This document shows, in pieces, positions 17,825 to 28,500 of a stretch of DNA of 64,000 nucleotides. Both the position numbers and the translations under genes were made by a program. The DNA is from [Clostridium] scindens ATCC 35704. Lineage in GTDB: Bacteria > Bacillota > Clostridia > Lachnospirales > Lachnospiraceae. The notes under the pieces were generated by a model. The model saw only the letters and a program-made list of their open reading frames with translations, did no database searches and had not been told where the DNA came from. Where the stretch lies: contig NZ_CP036170.1 of NCBI RefSeq assembly GCF_004295125.1, positions 2,668,501 to 2,732,500 of the forward strand, given 5' to 3'. Positions within the stretch are counted from its first letter, which is position 1; every line of letters begins with the position of its first letter.

Positions 17825-18547
17825 ATGAATATACCGCAGCATGTTGCGATTATATTAGATGGAAATGGACGCTGGGCCAAGTCAAAGGGAATGCCCCGCA
17901 ATTATGGCCACGCCCAGGGAAGCAAGAATGTGGAGCGCATCTGCGAGGATGCATACCGGATGGGAGTAAAGTACCTTACGGTATATGCGTTTTCCACGGA
18001 GAACTGGAGCCGTCCGCAGGATGAAGTGGACGCGCTTATGAAACTTCTCAGAAATTATATGAAGACCTGCCTTAAGACCGCTGCGAAAAATGATATGAAA
18101 GTACGGGTGATTGGGGACATCAGCCGCCTGGATGAGGATATCCGCACTAGGATCCAGGAACTTACCGAGGCTACTAAGGACAATGGCGGGCTTAATTTCC
18201 AGATAGCCATCAACTATGGAAGCAGGGATGAGATTTTAAGGGCCGTCAGAAGACTGGCGGGAGACTGCGTGGAAGGAAGGCTTGCTCCGGGACAGATTGA
18301 TGAGGCAGTTTTCGAAAGTTATCTGGATACCCATGATATCCCCGATCCGGATCTGCTGATACGCACCAGCGGGGAACTGAGGCTATCCAATTATCTGCTG
18401 TGGCAGTTGGCATATACGGAATTCTATTTTACCGATGTTCCGTGGCCGGATTTTACGAAGGAAGAACTGGCAAAGGCGATCGAGCATTATAATGCCAGGG
18501 ACCGGCGATATGGAGGAGTAAAGGAGGAACAGAAAGAAGATGTTTAA
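17825..18547 (+). CDS. uppS: Undecaprenyl diphosphate synthase (isoprenyl transferase)
   Basis: A 240-residue cis-prenyltransferase making the C55 lipid carrier for peptidoglycan. The N-terminal block HVAIILDGNGRWAKSKG contains catalytic Asp12; HAQGSKNV, AFSTENWSRP, and the C-terminal RTSGELRLSNYLLWQLAYTE and PWPDF blocks are all intact. AAGGAG at 17811-17816 precedes ATG 17825. It overlaps cdsA by 8 bases. Confidence 0.96.
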   Translation: MNIPQHVAIILDGNGRWAKSKGMPRNYGHAQGSKNVERICEDAYRMGVKYLTVYAFSTENWSRPQDEVDALMKLLRNYMKTCLKTAAKNDMKVRVIGDISRLDEDIRTRIQELTEATKDNGGLNFQIAINYGSRDEILRAVRRLAGDCVEGRLAPGQIDEAVFESYLDTHDIPDPDLLIRTSGELRLSNYLLWQLAYTEFYFTDVPWPDFTKEELAKAIEHYNARDRRYGGVKEEQKEDV

Positions 18548-19346
18548 GACAAGGCTGTTAAGCGGCATCGTACTGGTAATCGTACTGATCGTTACGGTCG
18601 GCTATGGAGGCAATCTGCTGTTTGCCTTTCTGGGAATCATCAGCCTGATCGGGCTTACGGAGTTATACAAGGTTGTAGAAGTGCAGACGAAAGCGCTGGG
18701 AGCTGCAGGATATTTGGCGGCAGTCGTTTATTATGGGATGCTGCTTACAGGGAATATGGAATATGTGATGATGCTCTCCATCCTGTTCCTGATCCTGGTG
18801 ATGGCGGTCTATGTATTTACCTTTCCCGCGTACCGGGCAGAGCAGGTCATGACTGTGTTCTTTGGATTTTTCTATGTGGCGGTCATGCTTTCCTTCGTGT
18901 ACCAGACCAGGATGCTGGCTGACGGAGGCGTAGTCGTATGGCTGATCTTCCTGAGTTCCTGGGGATGCGATACCTGTGCTTACTGCGTGGGAATGCTGAT
19001 TGGCAAGCACAAGATGGCGCCGAGACTGAGTCCCAAGAAATCGGTGGAGGGCGGAATCGGCGGGGTGGCGGGCGCTGCTCTTTTGGGCGTATTGTTCGCG
19101 CTTGCTATGAACCAATGGGGAGGCGCGCAGGCCAATCCGCTTCACTATGCGATCATCTGCGCCGCAGGAGGCATGATATCCCAAGTGGGCGATCTGGCGG
19201 CTTCTGCAATTAAGCGCAACCACGACATTAAAGATTATGGCAAGCTGATCCCTGGCCACGGAGGAATCCTTGACCGGTTTGACAGCGTTATATTTACGGC
19301 GCCTGTAATCTATTATCTGGCGGCGCTGCTTGCCGGGAATATTTGA
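18540..19346 (+). CDS. cdsA: Phosphatidate cytidylyltransferase
   Basis: A 268-residue, multi-span membrane enzyme that makes CDP-diacylglycerol. The C-terminal signature SQVGDLAASAIKRNHDIKDY followed by GKLIPGHGGILDRFDS is diagnostic. It overlaps the end of uppS and is followed by dxr after 47 bases. Confidence 0.95.
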   Translation: MFKTRLLSGIVLVIVLIVTVGYGGNLLFAFLGIISLIGLTELYKVVEVQTKALGAAGYLAAVVYYGMLLTGNMEYVMMLSILFLILVMAVYVFTFPAYRAEQVMTVFFGFFYVAVMLSFVYQTRMLADGGVVVWLIFLSSWGCDTCAYCVGMLIGKHKMAPRLSPKKSVEGGIGGVAGAALLGVLFALAMNQWGGAQANPLHYAIICAAGGMISQVGDLAASAIKRNHDIKDYGKLIPGHGGILDRFDSVIFTAPVIYYLAALLAGNI

Positions 19347-19393
19347 TACTGACAGAGAAAGTATTGCCATATAATATCTAAGAGAGGTAATTT

Positions 19394-20536
19394 ATGAAAA
19401 GAATAGCCATATTAGGATCCACCGGCTCCATAGGAACCCAAACGCTTGAGGTGGTCAGGGAAAATGGGGATATTGAAGTCCTAGGGCTGGCGGCAGGAAG
19501 CAACATCACTCTTCTGGAGGAGCAGATCAGACAATTCCATCCAAGACTGGCAGCCGTATGGTCCGAGGAGAAAGCCATAGAACTGCGGACGCGTATTGCC
19601 GATACGGATACGAAAGTCGTATCCGGGATGGATGGACTGATTGAAGTATCAATCCTTAAGGATACGGAGATACTAGTGACAGCCATAGTGGGGATGATAG
19701 GCATCCGTCCTACCATTGAGGCGATCAAGGCGGGAAAAGATATTGCGCTTGCCAACAAGGAGACGCTGGTTACGGCAGGACATATTATCATGCCGCTGGC
19801 CGCCGAAAAGAACGTATCCATCCTTCCGGTGGACAGCGAGCACAGCGCGATCTTCCAGTCCTTGCAGGGAAATGAGCACAAGGCCATACACAAGATCCTT
19901 CTGACAGCTTCCGGAGGGCCTTTCAGAGGAAGGACGGAAGAGGAACTGCTGGATATCAAGGTGGAGGATGCTTTGAAGCATCCCAACTGGTCCATGGGGC
20001 AGAAGATTACTATAGATTCCTCTACCATGGTGAATAAAGGACTGGAAGTCATTGAGGCAAAGTGGCTGTTTCAGGTGGATGTGGATCAGGTACAGGTAAT
20101 CGTGCAGCCCCAGAGCATCATCCATTCTATGGTTGAGTATGTAGATGGCGCGATCATGGCAGAACTTGGGACGCCGGATATGAAGCTTCCAATCCAATAT
20201 GCGCTCTACTATCCACACCGGCGATATCTTCCAGGCGAGAGGCTTGATTTCTATAGCCTTGGGAGACTGGAATTTGAGAAGCCTGATATGCGTACCTTTT
20301 ATGGGCTGGCTCTTGCCTACGAGGCCGGAAGGGCCGGTGGAACGCTGCCTACGGTATTTAATGCTGCAAATGAATTGGCAGTCAGCCAGTTTTTGAACCG
20401 TCAGATAAAGTATCTGGAGATAATGGAAATCATCGAGGACTGTATGCAGGCCCATAAAAACATAGAGAATCCGACCCTTCAGCAGATTTTGGATACGGAA
20501 GCGGCAACTTATGAAAGAATTAACAGCAGGAGGTAG
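19394..20536 (+). CDS. dxr: 1-deoxy-D-xylulose 5-phosphate reductoisomerase
   Basis: A 380-residue NADPH-dependent enzyme of the MEP isoprenoid pathway. Seen: the nucleotide-binding GSTGSIGTQTLEV at the N-terminus, ALANKETLVTAGHI, PVDSEHSAIFQSL, and the substrate loop HPNWSMGQKITIDSSTMVNK. It supplies isoprenoid precursors that feed uppS in the same run. AGAGAGG lies upstream of ATG 19394. Confidence 0.96.
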   Translation: MKRIAILGSTGSIGTQTLEVVRENGDIEVLGLAAGSNITLLEEQIRQFHPRLAAVWSEEKAIELRTRIADTDTKVVSGMDGLIEVSILKDTEILVTAIVGMIGIRPTIEAIKAGKDIALANKETLVTAGHIIMPLAAEKNVSILPVDSEHSAIFQSLQGNEHKAIHKILLTASGGPFRGRTEEELLDIKVEDALKHPNWSMGQKITIDSSTMVNKGLEVIEAKWLFQVDVDQVQVIVQPQSIIHSMVEYVDGAIMAELGTPDMKLPIQYALYYPHRRYLPGERLDFYSLGRLEFEKPDMRTFYGLALAYEAGRAGGTLPTVFNAANELAVSQFLNRQIKYLEIMEIIEDCMQAHKNIENPTLQQILDTEAATYERINSRR

Positions 20537-20544
20537 TTTACAAC

Positions 20545-21576
20545 TTGGGTATTATATTAGCAATATTGATCTTTAGCTTCATCGTGTTTTTTCACGAACT
20601 GGGGCATTTTGTACTTGCGAAGAAGAATGGGATAGACGTTGAGGAATTCGCGATCGGTATGGGGCCGCTGCTGTATTCCCGGGAATACAAAGGGACGAAA
20701 TACGCTGTCAGGATACTGCCGATCGGGGGATTCTGCGCGATGGGAGAAGATGAGGAGGCAACAGACTCTCCGAACAGCTTCAACAATAAATCTGTCTGGG
20801 CAAGGATCTCTGTCATAGCGGCAGGACCCATCTTTAACTTCATACTGGCCCTGGTATTTGCCGTTATACTGACCGGAATGATCGGATATGACAAGCCGGT
20901 GATCGGCGAGGTAGAGCAGGGATATCCCGCAGCGGAGGCAGGGATCAAAGAAGGGGACATCATCGTAAGGATGGGAGATAAGAAGATCAATGTATTCCGG
21001 GAGATCAATACTTATAACCAGTTCCATCAAGGAGAGAAGACGAAGATAACATTTATCCAGGATGGAGAGACAAAGACAGCGACCTTGACGCCGAAGATGG
21101 ATGAGGAACTGAACTATTACCGGTTCGGCATATCCTCCAGCGGCTATACCAAAGCGGGGCTTCTAAGCGCATTGCAATATGGCACCTATGAGGTAAAGTA
21201 CTGGATATGTACGACGCTTGAGAGCCTGAAGATGCTTCTGACCGGGAAGATCGGACTCAACCAGCTCTCAGGCCCGGTAGGAATTGTAGATGTGGTAGAT
21301 GATACCTACAAGGCAAGCAAATCTTATGGAGGATTCGCAGTGAGCGTCCAGCTCCTGAATATCGCGATTCTTCTGTCAGCCAACTTGGGGGTTATGAATC
21401 TTCTGCCGTTGCCGGCTCTGGACGGAGGAAGGCTTGTCTTCCTGTTTGTAGAAGCCGTGCGCCGCAAACGTATTCCTCCGGAGAAGGAAGGATACGTGCA
21501 TCTGGTAGGGATCGCCCTCCTGATGGTGCTGATGGTGTTCGTCATGTACAATGATATCAGAAGAGTCTTCTTCTGA
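20545..21576 (+). CDS. rseP: RseP-type site-2 intramembrane zinc metalloprotease
   Basis: A 343-residue membrane protease. The first span contains HELGH (His17, Glu18, His21); a PDZ domain (about residues 110-185) follows, and the C-terminal NLLPLPALDGGR segment carries the third zinc ligand. In the family it cleaves membrane-embedded anti-sigma factors or signal peptides. The start is TTG at 20545, 11 bases after AGGAGG; no ATG gives the full first helix. It closes the housekeeping run at a very strong terminator; ispG, often next, is absent here. Confidence 0.93.
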   Translation: MGIILAILIFSFIVFFHELGHFVLAKKNGIDVEEFAIGMGPLLYSREYKGTKYAVRILPIGGFCAMGEDEEATDSPNSFNNKSVWARISVIAAGPIFNFILALVFAVILTGMIGYDKPVIGEVEQGYPAAEAGIKEGDIIVRMGDKKINVFREINTYNQFHQGEKTKITFIQDGETKTATLTPKMDEELNYYRFGISSSGYTKAGLLSALQYGTYEVKYWICTTLESLKMLLTGKIGLNQLSGPVGIVDVVDDTYKASKSYGGFAVSVQLLNIAILLSANLGVMNLLPLPALDGGRLVFLFVEAVRRKRIPPEKEGYVHLVGIALLMVLMVFVMYNDIRRVFF

Positions 21577-21586
21577 TGGAATCAAT

Positions 21587-21652
21587 AAGAAGCCGGATGC
21601 CGGAAAAGACAGTGAGGTAAGACTTTCTGTCTTTTCCGGCATCCGGCTTCTT
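21587..21652. terminator. Strong bidirectional terminator, 26-bp perfect stem
   Basis: Left arm 21587-21612 and right arm 21627-21652 are exact reverse complements (core GAAGCCGGATGCCGG) around a 14-base loop, with A-rich and T-rich flanks. It separates rseP from the convergent peptidoglycan-binding gene. Confidence 0.92.
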
Positions 21653-21661
21653 TTATATGGC

Positions 21662-22927
21662 TTACTGTAGTTCGGCAATGCGGGATACGCCCACATAGAC
21701 CTCGGATATTTTGTACCAGGTCCTGTAATCCACGGTTCCGGTCTGGGGCAGGCCGAATATGGATTGGAACTTTTCCACGGAAGCAGCAGTCGCGGGACCG
21801 TAGATGCCATCGGCATTGATTTTGGGAAGGGCAGGATAGGAGCCGGCGATTACATTAAGTTGCTCCTGCATCTGCCGCACCTTGCTGCCGGAAGATCCGA
21901 TTTCCAGCGTATAGCCGGGCCAGGACGATGGAATGCCGGAGATAGCTTCCGCCGTATTGATGTACATATCGTCCCCATAATAGTAGCGTAGGATTTCAAT
22001 GGCAGAATAACCCTGATCGCCCAGAGCCTTCGAACCCCACTGCGTCATCCAGTTGGGACACTGCACCTGCCTGCCGTCGCAGTACTGGGTGAGGATTGGC
22101 TGACGCACATTGGGACGGGAGAGATAGTCCGCAAATAGTTCGTCTACAATGCCGGATATGGTGTCGAAGATGTTGCGCTCCGGAATCCACTTGTGGTCAA
22201 ACGCGGTGGAGGAGGTTATGGTGAAATCATAGCCCTGATTGCGATACCATTCCGTATAGACCCGATTCAGGGTGAAGGACATGATCGCCAGAATATTAGC
22301 GCGAATGGTGTTGGTCGGCCAGGTGGCATAGATCTCGCTGGAGGCTACATTTTTGATATAGTCTTTGTATCTGACATAATAGTTGCTGGCAGTGGTGTCC
22401 CGGGGACTTCCGTCATGGACGACGATAAACTCTGGCACGACAACGCGGCTCAGGACGATCTCGCCGGTCTCGGTTACTGGCTTTATCTCGTCTTCGGGTA
22501 TTTTAGGAGGGTAAGTTCCATATAATGTATGTGCAGGTATGACGAATATCCGTTCAGAGGGCTGAGGCGAGTCCATGGGCTTCAGAGTCAGGTTCTGCAC
22601 GGCGGTTACCGTAGGAAGTATCTCGGCGCCGGCAATGCTGACAGGCTCATATCCCGGAGCCTCTATCTGAAGTGTGTATTCGGAATAGGGCTGTTCCTCG
22701 ATCTCGGGGTTCAGACTGTAATCCAAAGGCGGAGCAGCAAGTTCGATCGTCTCTGTCTGTCCGGAAGAGTCGGTGGTCAGCTGTTCCAGCTGGCTGTCAG
22801 GGACTCCGGTATAGGAGATAGAGACGGTAGCGCCGGCCACGGGACTGGCGGTGATATCAGATGTAATATTAATCTGCAGCCGCCCTTTATCTGGAGTGTC
22901 TGGCTGGGTTGGATTTACGATATTCAT
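21662..22927 (-). CDS. Peptidoglycan-binding domain protein with Ig-like N-terminus
   Basis: A 421-residue protein. Residues about 10-125 look like a carboxypeptidase-regulatory/Ig-like domain (AGATVSISYTG, YTLQIEAPGYEPVSI). The middle (about 170-330) contains a conserved region with SRDTTASNYYVRYKDYIKNVAS-type sequence that I know only from uncharacterised spore or wall-associated proteins of clostridia. Residues about 340-410 are a PG_binding_1 repeat (GSSGSKVRQMQEQLN...DGIYGPATAASVEKFQ). No N-terminal signal peptide is visible, so export is uncertain; a mother-cell/spore role is possible. Monocistronic, divergent from the next gene. The function is unproved. Confidence 0.7.
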   Translation of the reverse strand: MNIVNPTQPDTPDKGRLQINITSDITASPVAGATVSISYTGVPDSQLEQLTTDSSGQTETIELAAPPLDYSLNPEIEEQPYSEYTLQIEAPGYEPVSIAGAEILPTVTAVQNLTLKPMDSPQPSERIFVIPAHTLYGTYPPKIPEDEIKPVTETGEIVLSRVVVPEFIVVHDGSPRDTTASNYYVRYKDYIKNVASSEIYATWPTNTIRANILAIMSFTLNRVYTEWYRNQGYDFTITSSTAFDHKWIPERNIFDTISGIVDELFADYLSRPNVRQPILTQYCDGRQVQCPNWMTQWGSKALGDQGYSAIEILRYYYGDDMYINTAEAISGIPSSWPGYTLEIGSSGSKVRQMQEQLNVIAGSYPALPKINADGIYGPATAASVEKFQSIFGLPQTGTVDYRTWYKISEVYVGVSRIAELQ

Positions 22928-23093
22928 ATAAGTACCTCATAGAGACTCTATTACTGTTATCATATGAAATAAGGGAGAAAAAGTTACTCTATTGTACAAT
23001 CAGGCAAAAGCGAATATAATGTTTTAAATGAATTGGCGGATACATTGGAAAGACGGATGCAGGAAGGCAATAAAGAGGATATAAGGAGCATAT

Positions 23094-24302
23094 ATGGGAA
23101 GAAGGAAGAAAAAGGGGTATCTACATATCGTAACGAGAGGAATGGCAGTTCTTTGTCTCTTTCTCGTGGCCGCCTGCGCTGCCTGCATCGGCAAGGATGT
23201 GCGGAAAGGAATTGAGAAGGGCCTGAAGCAGAACGGGAGCATTCCCTATCAGGAAGTGGGTATATCGGATGACGAGCTGAGTCAGAAGTATTATTACCAG
23301 CAATTGGAAGATGGAGAGAAGCAGGCGTATAAAGAGATTGTCCAGGGGGTGAAGGAGAATGTAGAGGAGATCTATGTCCATGCATCCGATGCGGACAGGA
23401 CAAATATGCTGTTTCAATACGTACTGAAAGATTTCCCGGAGATATTCTGGTGCGATGGGATGACTACTTCGACTTCCTATGAGGGAAGCGAGGATTATAC
23501 GGTTCTTAAGCCGGTCTACCTGTATGATGCCGGACAGAAGGAGGCAATGAAGGAAAAGATCGAAGCTTCGGTGAATGAATGTCTGGCAGCCATGCCTGCA
23601 AAAGATACAGATTACCAGAAGATCCTATATGTCTACGAATATATTGTAAACACGGTGGATTATGACCTTGAGGCAGCAGACAATCAGAACATATACAGCG
23701 TATTTGTCAACCGCCATTCCGTATGCGCGGGATATTCCAAGGCTACCCAGTATCTGCTGGAAAGGCTGGGAGTGTTCTGCACTTATGTGACAGGAACTAC
23801 CTTGGACGGCCAGAGCCATGCATGGAATCTGGTCAGATGCAGCGGCAATTACTATTATGTGGACACTACGTGGGGAGATCCCGTATTCCAGGCGACAGAA
23901 GGGGAAGAGGTGAATCAGAAGCAGATGATCAGCTATGACTATATGTGCTGCAATGATGGGGAACTGTTCAAGACCCATACGCCGGATCAGGATGTAGCGC
24001 TGCCGGCCTGTCAGTCTATGGCGGAAAACTATTATGTTGTCAATGGCATGTATTATGAATCTTATGACAGCAAAGGGGCGCTTCAGAAAATGAATGAAGT
24101 CATATCATCCAAGTCCAATCCGGTGGTCTTTAAGTTTGCCGATAACGGATTGTACGGCCAGGCCCATGACTCCATCCTGCAGGACGTAGTGCGAAGAGCT
24201 GCCCAGAATCTGGCAGACTGGTATGGGCTTCAGGAGGTGAAATATCAATACATGGATGAGCCGGAATTGAATAAGATTACGATATTCTGGCAGTACGAAT
24301 AA
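23094..24302 (+). CDS. Membrane-anchored transglutaminase-like protein
   Basis: A 402-residue protein with an N-terminal membrane anchor or signal (residues about 15-33) and a transglutaminase/cysteine-protease-like domain whose triad is visible: Cys211 in HSVCAGYSKATQYLL, His242 in GQSHAWNLV and Asp257 in YYVDTTWGDP. Similar extracellular proteins are thought to remodel protein cross-links or act as peptidases at the cell surface; the substrate is unknown. ATAAGGAG precedes ATG 23094. It stands alone between the divergent peptidoglycan-binding gene and the carAB promoter. Confidence 0.78.
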   Translation: MGRRKKKGYLHIVTRGMAVLCLFLVAACAACIGKDVRKGIEKGLKQNGSIPYQEVGISDDELSQKYYYQQLEDGEKQAYKEIVQGVKENVEEIYVHASDADRTNMLFQYVLKDFPEIFWCDGMTTSTSYEGSEDYTVLKPVYLYDAGQKEAMKEKIEASVNECLAAMPAKDTDYQKILYVYEYIVNTVDYDLEAADNQNIYSVFVNRHSVCAGYSKATQYLLERLGVFCTYVTGTTLDGQSHAWNLVRCSGNYYYVDTTWGDPVFQATEGEEVNQKQMISYDYMCCNDGELFKTHTPDQDVALPACQSMAENYYVVNGMYYESYDSKGALQKMNEVISSKSNPVVFKFADNGLYGQAHDSILQDVVRRAAQNLADWYGLQEVKYQYMDEPELNKITIFWQYE

Positions 24303-24310
24303 AAATTATG

Positions 24311-24339
24311 TTGAAAATTCATACTTTTTGTAGTATAAT
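24311..24339 (+). promoter_or_regulatory. Sigma-A promoter of carAB
   Basis: TTGAAA (24311-24316), a 17-base spacer and TATAAT (24334-24339) begin right after the preceding stop codon. Transcription should start near 24346, giving a leader of about 158 bases before carA. Confidence 0.8.
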
Positions 24340-24387
24340 TTTAACAATTTGTGAAGACAAGGATTGTCGATGATAAAATGGTACAGG

Positions 24388-24424
24388 AAAAGGCAGTTGT
24401 GTGCTCGCACAAACTGCCTTTTTT
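24388..24424 (+). terminator. Leader terminator/attenuator upstream of carA
   Basis: AAAAGGCAGTTGTG (24388-24401) pairs with CACAAACTGCCTTTT (24408-24422; one bulged base) across a six-base loop and ends in a run of six Ts (24419-24424). It lies about 45 bases after the predicted transcription start and 80 bases before the carA ATG, so it would act as an attenuator of carAB unless an antiterminating structure forms. I do not see a clear PyrR-binding loop. Confidence 0.75.
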
Positions 24425-24503
24425 ACGAAAGCGGCAGCCTCAGGCTCCTGGATACAGGCAAGGAGCCCGCAATAGCAACAAAAGGAATGGAAAGGGTGGA
24501 TAT

Positions 24504-25574
24504 ATGAAAGCATTTCTAATACTAGAAGATGGGACCGTCTTTACCGGAACCAGCATTGGTTCCACGAGGGATATGATTAGCGAGATTGTGTTTAATACTT
24601 CAATGACCGGATATCTTGAGGTGTTGACCGACCCTTCTTATGCCGGACAGGCAGTGACAATGACCTATCCGCTGATTGGGAATTATGGCATTACGCCGGA
24701 CATGGAATCGAAGAAGGCGTGGCCCGATGGCTACATTGTAAGGGAACTATCTCGAATGCCGAGCAATTTCCGCTCGCAGGGTACGATCCAGGAGTTTCTG
24801 GAAAATCAGGACATTCCCGGTATCGCAGGGATTGATACCCGGGCGCTGACTAAGCTCCTAAGGGTAAAGGGCACGATGAACGGAATGATTACAACCAATG
24901 AGGACTATGACATCGATGAAGTGATAACCAGGCTGAAGGCCTACATAGTTGGCGACGTCGTATCGGAAGTCTCATGCAATGAACCATTCGTTTTAGAAGG
25001 CAATGGACCAAAAGTCGCTCTGATGGACTTTGGAGCAAAGAATAACATTGCCCGATCTTTAAGCCGGCGAGGATGCAAGGTGACGGTATATCCGGCCCAT
25101 ACTTCCGCCGAAGATATCATAAAAGCAGATCCGGACGGAATCATGCTGTCCAACGGACCCGGAGACCCAAAGACCTGCGTATCTATTATTCAGGAAATCA
25201 AGAAATTATACAATTCAGACATTCCAATATTTGCTATTTGTCTGGGGCATCAGCTGATGGCTCTTGCAAATGGCGCAAAGACATACAAATTAAAATATGG
25301 CCATCGGGGAGGAAACCATCCGGTCAAGGATCTGAGCAGCAACAGAGTGTATATCTCGTCCCAGAATCACGGATATGCGGTGGATGCGTCCACCATGGAT
25401 CCATCCATTGCTAAAGAGGCTTTTATAAATGTGAATGATGGCACGAATGAGGGGCTTTCCTATGAGGGGAAGAATATCTTCACCGTGCAGTTCCACCCGG
25501 AGGCGTGCCCGGGACCGCAGGATTCCGGCTATCTGTTTGACCGGTTCATGGATATGATGAAAGGAGCGAGATAA
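24504..25574 (+). CDS. carA: Carbamoyl-phosphate synthase small (glutaminase) subunit
   Basis: A 356-residue class I glutamine amidotransferase subunit that supplies ammonia for carbamoyl phosphate, used in arginine and pyrimidine synthesis. N-terminal domain MKAFLILEDGTVFTG...FNTSMTGYLEVLTDPSY; C-terminal amidotransferase domain with the nucleophile in AICLGHQLMALA and the HPEACPGP block. ATG 24504 has a GGAAAGGGTGG site; the in-frame extension upstream runs through the leader terminator and is not coding. Stop and carB start overlap (TAATG). Confidence 0.96.
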   Translation: MKAFLILEDGTVFTGTSIGSTRDMISEIVFNTSMTGYLEVLTDPSYAGQAVTMTYPLIGNYGITPDMESKKAWPDGYIVRELSRMPSNFRSQGTIQEFLENQDIPGIAGIDTRALTKLLRVKGTMNGMITTNEDYDIDEVITRLKAYIVGDVVSEVSCNEPFVLEGNGPKVALMDFGAKNNIARSLSRRGCKVTVYPAHTSAEDIIKADPDGIMLSNGPGDPKTCVSIIQEIKKLYNSDIPIFAICLGHQLMALANGAKTYKLKYGHRGGNHPVKDLSSNRVYISSQNHGYAVDASTMDPSIAKEAFINVNDGTNEGLSYEGKNIFTVQFHPEACPGPQDSGYLFDRFMDMMKGAR

Positions 25575-28500
25575 TGCCTAGAAATAAAGAGATAAAGAAA
25601 GTATTGGTAATCGGCTCCGGCCCGATCATTATCGGCCAGGCCGCGGAATTTGACTATGCCGGCACACAGGCCTGCCGTTCCTTAAAGGAGGAAGGGCTGG
25701 AAGTAGTGCTTCTGAATTCGAACCCTGCTACCATCATGACGGACAAGGACATTGCGGATCGGGTATATATCGAGCCTTTGACGGTAGAAGTAGTTGAGCA
25801 GCTGGTCTTAAAGGAGAAGCCGGACAGCGTGCTTCCTACCCTGGGAGGGCAGGCTGCCTTGAATCTGGCCATGGAACTGGAGGAAAATGGCTTCTTAAGG
25901 CGCAATAATGTGCGCCTGATCGGAACCACCTCCGAGACTATCAAGAAGGCGGAAGACCGTCTGGAATTCAAGACTACCATGGAGAAGATCGGGGAACCCT
26001 GCGCGGCATCCCTGGTGGTGGAATCTGTGGAGGAAGGCATCGAGTTCGCGGAGAAGATCGGCTATCCGGTGGTCCTGCGTCCGGCCTATACGCTGGGCGG
26101 CAGCGGCGGCGGTATAGCAGGAGACAGGGTGCAGCTGGTGGAAATCCTGGAAAATGGCCTTCGTCTGTCCCGTGTGGGGCAAGTCTTAGTCGAGCGGTGC
26201 ATTGCTGGATGGAAAGAGATCGAGTATGAAGTGATGCGGGATGGAAACGGCAACTGCATCACTGTGTGCAATATGGAGAATTTGGATCCGGTAGGCGTGC
26301 ACACGGGAGACAGCATCGTAGTAGCGCCTTCGCAGACGCTAGGTGACAAGGAATACCAGATGCTGCGTACGTCTGCGCTGAATATTATCAGCGAACTGAA
26401 CATTACCGGGGGATGCAACGTGCAGTATGCCCTCCACCCGGAGACATTTGAATACTGCGTGATCGAAGTAAATCCGCGTGTCAGCCGTTCTTCGGCCCTG
26501 GCATCCAAGGCCACCGGCTATCCCATTGCCAAGGTTGCGGCCAAGATTGCCTTGGGCTATACGCTAGATGAGATACGAAACGCGGTGACCCGGAAGACGT
26601 ATGCAAGTTTTGAGCCCATGCTGGACTACTGCGTGGTAAAGATTCCAAGGCTTCCTTTTGATAAGTTTATAAGCGCGAAGCGTACGCTCTCTACGCAGAT
26701 GAAGGCGACAGGGGAAGTGATGAGCATCTGCGATAACTTTGAGGGGGCGCTGATGAAAGCCATCCGTTCGCTGGAACAGCATGTGGACAGCCTGATGTCT
26801 TATGATTTCACCCAACTGACGGATGAGGAACTGCAAGAGGAACTGGCCGTCGTAGACGACCGCCGCATCTGGAAGATCGCGGAAGCCATCCGCAGAGGGA
26901 TGGGGTATGAGGAGATACATTACATCACGAAGATTGATAAATGGTTTATCGACAAGATCGCCATTCTTGTAGAAATGGAGCAAAAATTGCAGAACAGTTC
27001 TTTGAACGCGGAGACATTAAGGGAGGCCAAGCGCCTGGAATTCCCGGACAGCGTGATCGCAAGGCTGACAGGCAATACGGAGCGCCAGATTCATGATATG
27101 CGGCTGGAGTATGGAATTACGGCGTCCTATAAGATGGTTGACACCTGCGCTGCAGAATTCGCGGCGGAGACTCCGTACTATTATTCGGTATTTGGCAGTG
27201 AGAATGAGGCGGTACAGACTTCCGGAAGGAAGAAGGTTCTTGTTCTGGGCTCCGGTCCGATCCGTATCGGACAAGGCATCGAGTTTGACTTCTGCTCCGT
27301 ACACTGTACCTGGGCATTTGCCAAGGAAGGGTATGAGACGATCATCGTCAATAATAACCCGGAGACGGTCAGCACCGACTTTGATATCGCGGATAAACTT
27401 TACTTCGAGCCCCTTACGCCGGAAGATGTGGAAAGCATCGTAGATCTGGAGCAGCCGGACGGGGCTGTGGTCCAGTTTGGAGGCCAGACAGCCATCAAAC
27501 TGACGGAGGCGCTGATGAAGATGGGCGTTCCGATTCTTGGGACATCCGCAGAGAATGTAGACGCGGCGGAAGACCGGGAACTGTTCGATGAGATTCTGGA
27601 GCAGTGTCAGATTCCAAGGCCTACAGGCGGGACCGTATTTACGGCCGAAGAGGCCAAAGAAGTTGCAGGCAGGCTGGGATACCCGGTTCTGGTAAGGCCA
27701 TCCTACGTTCTTGGAGGCCAGGGGATGCAGATAGCCATCAACGACCATGATATCGACGAGTTCATCGGCATCATCAACCGGATTGCCCAGGATCACCCGA
27801 TTCTGGTAGACAAATATCTCCAGGGAAAGGAGATCGAGGTGGATGCCGTATGTGACGGGGAGGATATCCTGATACCAGGCATTATGGAGCATATAGAACG
27901 GGCCGGAATCCATTCCGGCGACAGCATCTCCGTGTATCCGGCACAAAGCATAACGGAGAAAACAAAGCGCACGATTGAGGATTATACGAAGAAACTGGCG
28001 CGCTCTTTGCATGTCATTGGGCTGATCAATATCCAGTTTATCGTGTGCGGGGAGGATGTGTATGTAATCGAGGTGAATCCTAGGTCCAGCCGTACGGTTC
28101 CGTATATCAGCAAGGTAACAGGGATCCCTATCGTTCCCCTGGCAACGAAGGTCATCATCGGACATAAGATCCGGGAGTTGGGATATGAACCCGGACTTCA
28201 GCCGGAAGCGGATTATTTTGCCGTCAAGATGCCGGTATTCTCTTTTGAGAAGATCCGGGGAGCGGATATCAGTCTTGGACCTGAGATGAAGTCCACCGGC
28301 GAATGCCTCGGAATCGCAAGGACCTTTGACGAGGCCTTGTACAAGGCCTTCCTTGGCGCAGGCATCAAACTTCCCAAGCATAAGAATATGATCCTCACGG
28401 TGCGAGATGAGGACAAGGAAGAGGCGGTGGAAATCGGCCGCAGGTTTGAGCGGATCGGATACCGTATATTTGCCACCAGAGGAACGGCAGAAGCCCTGAA

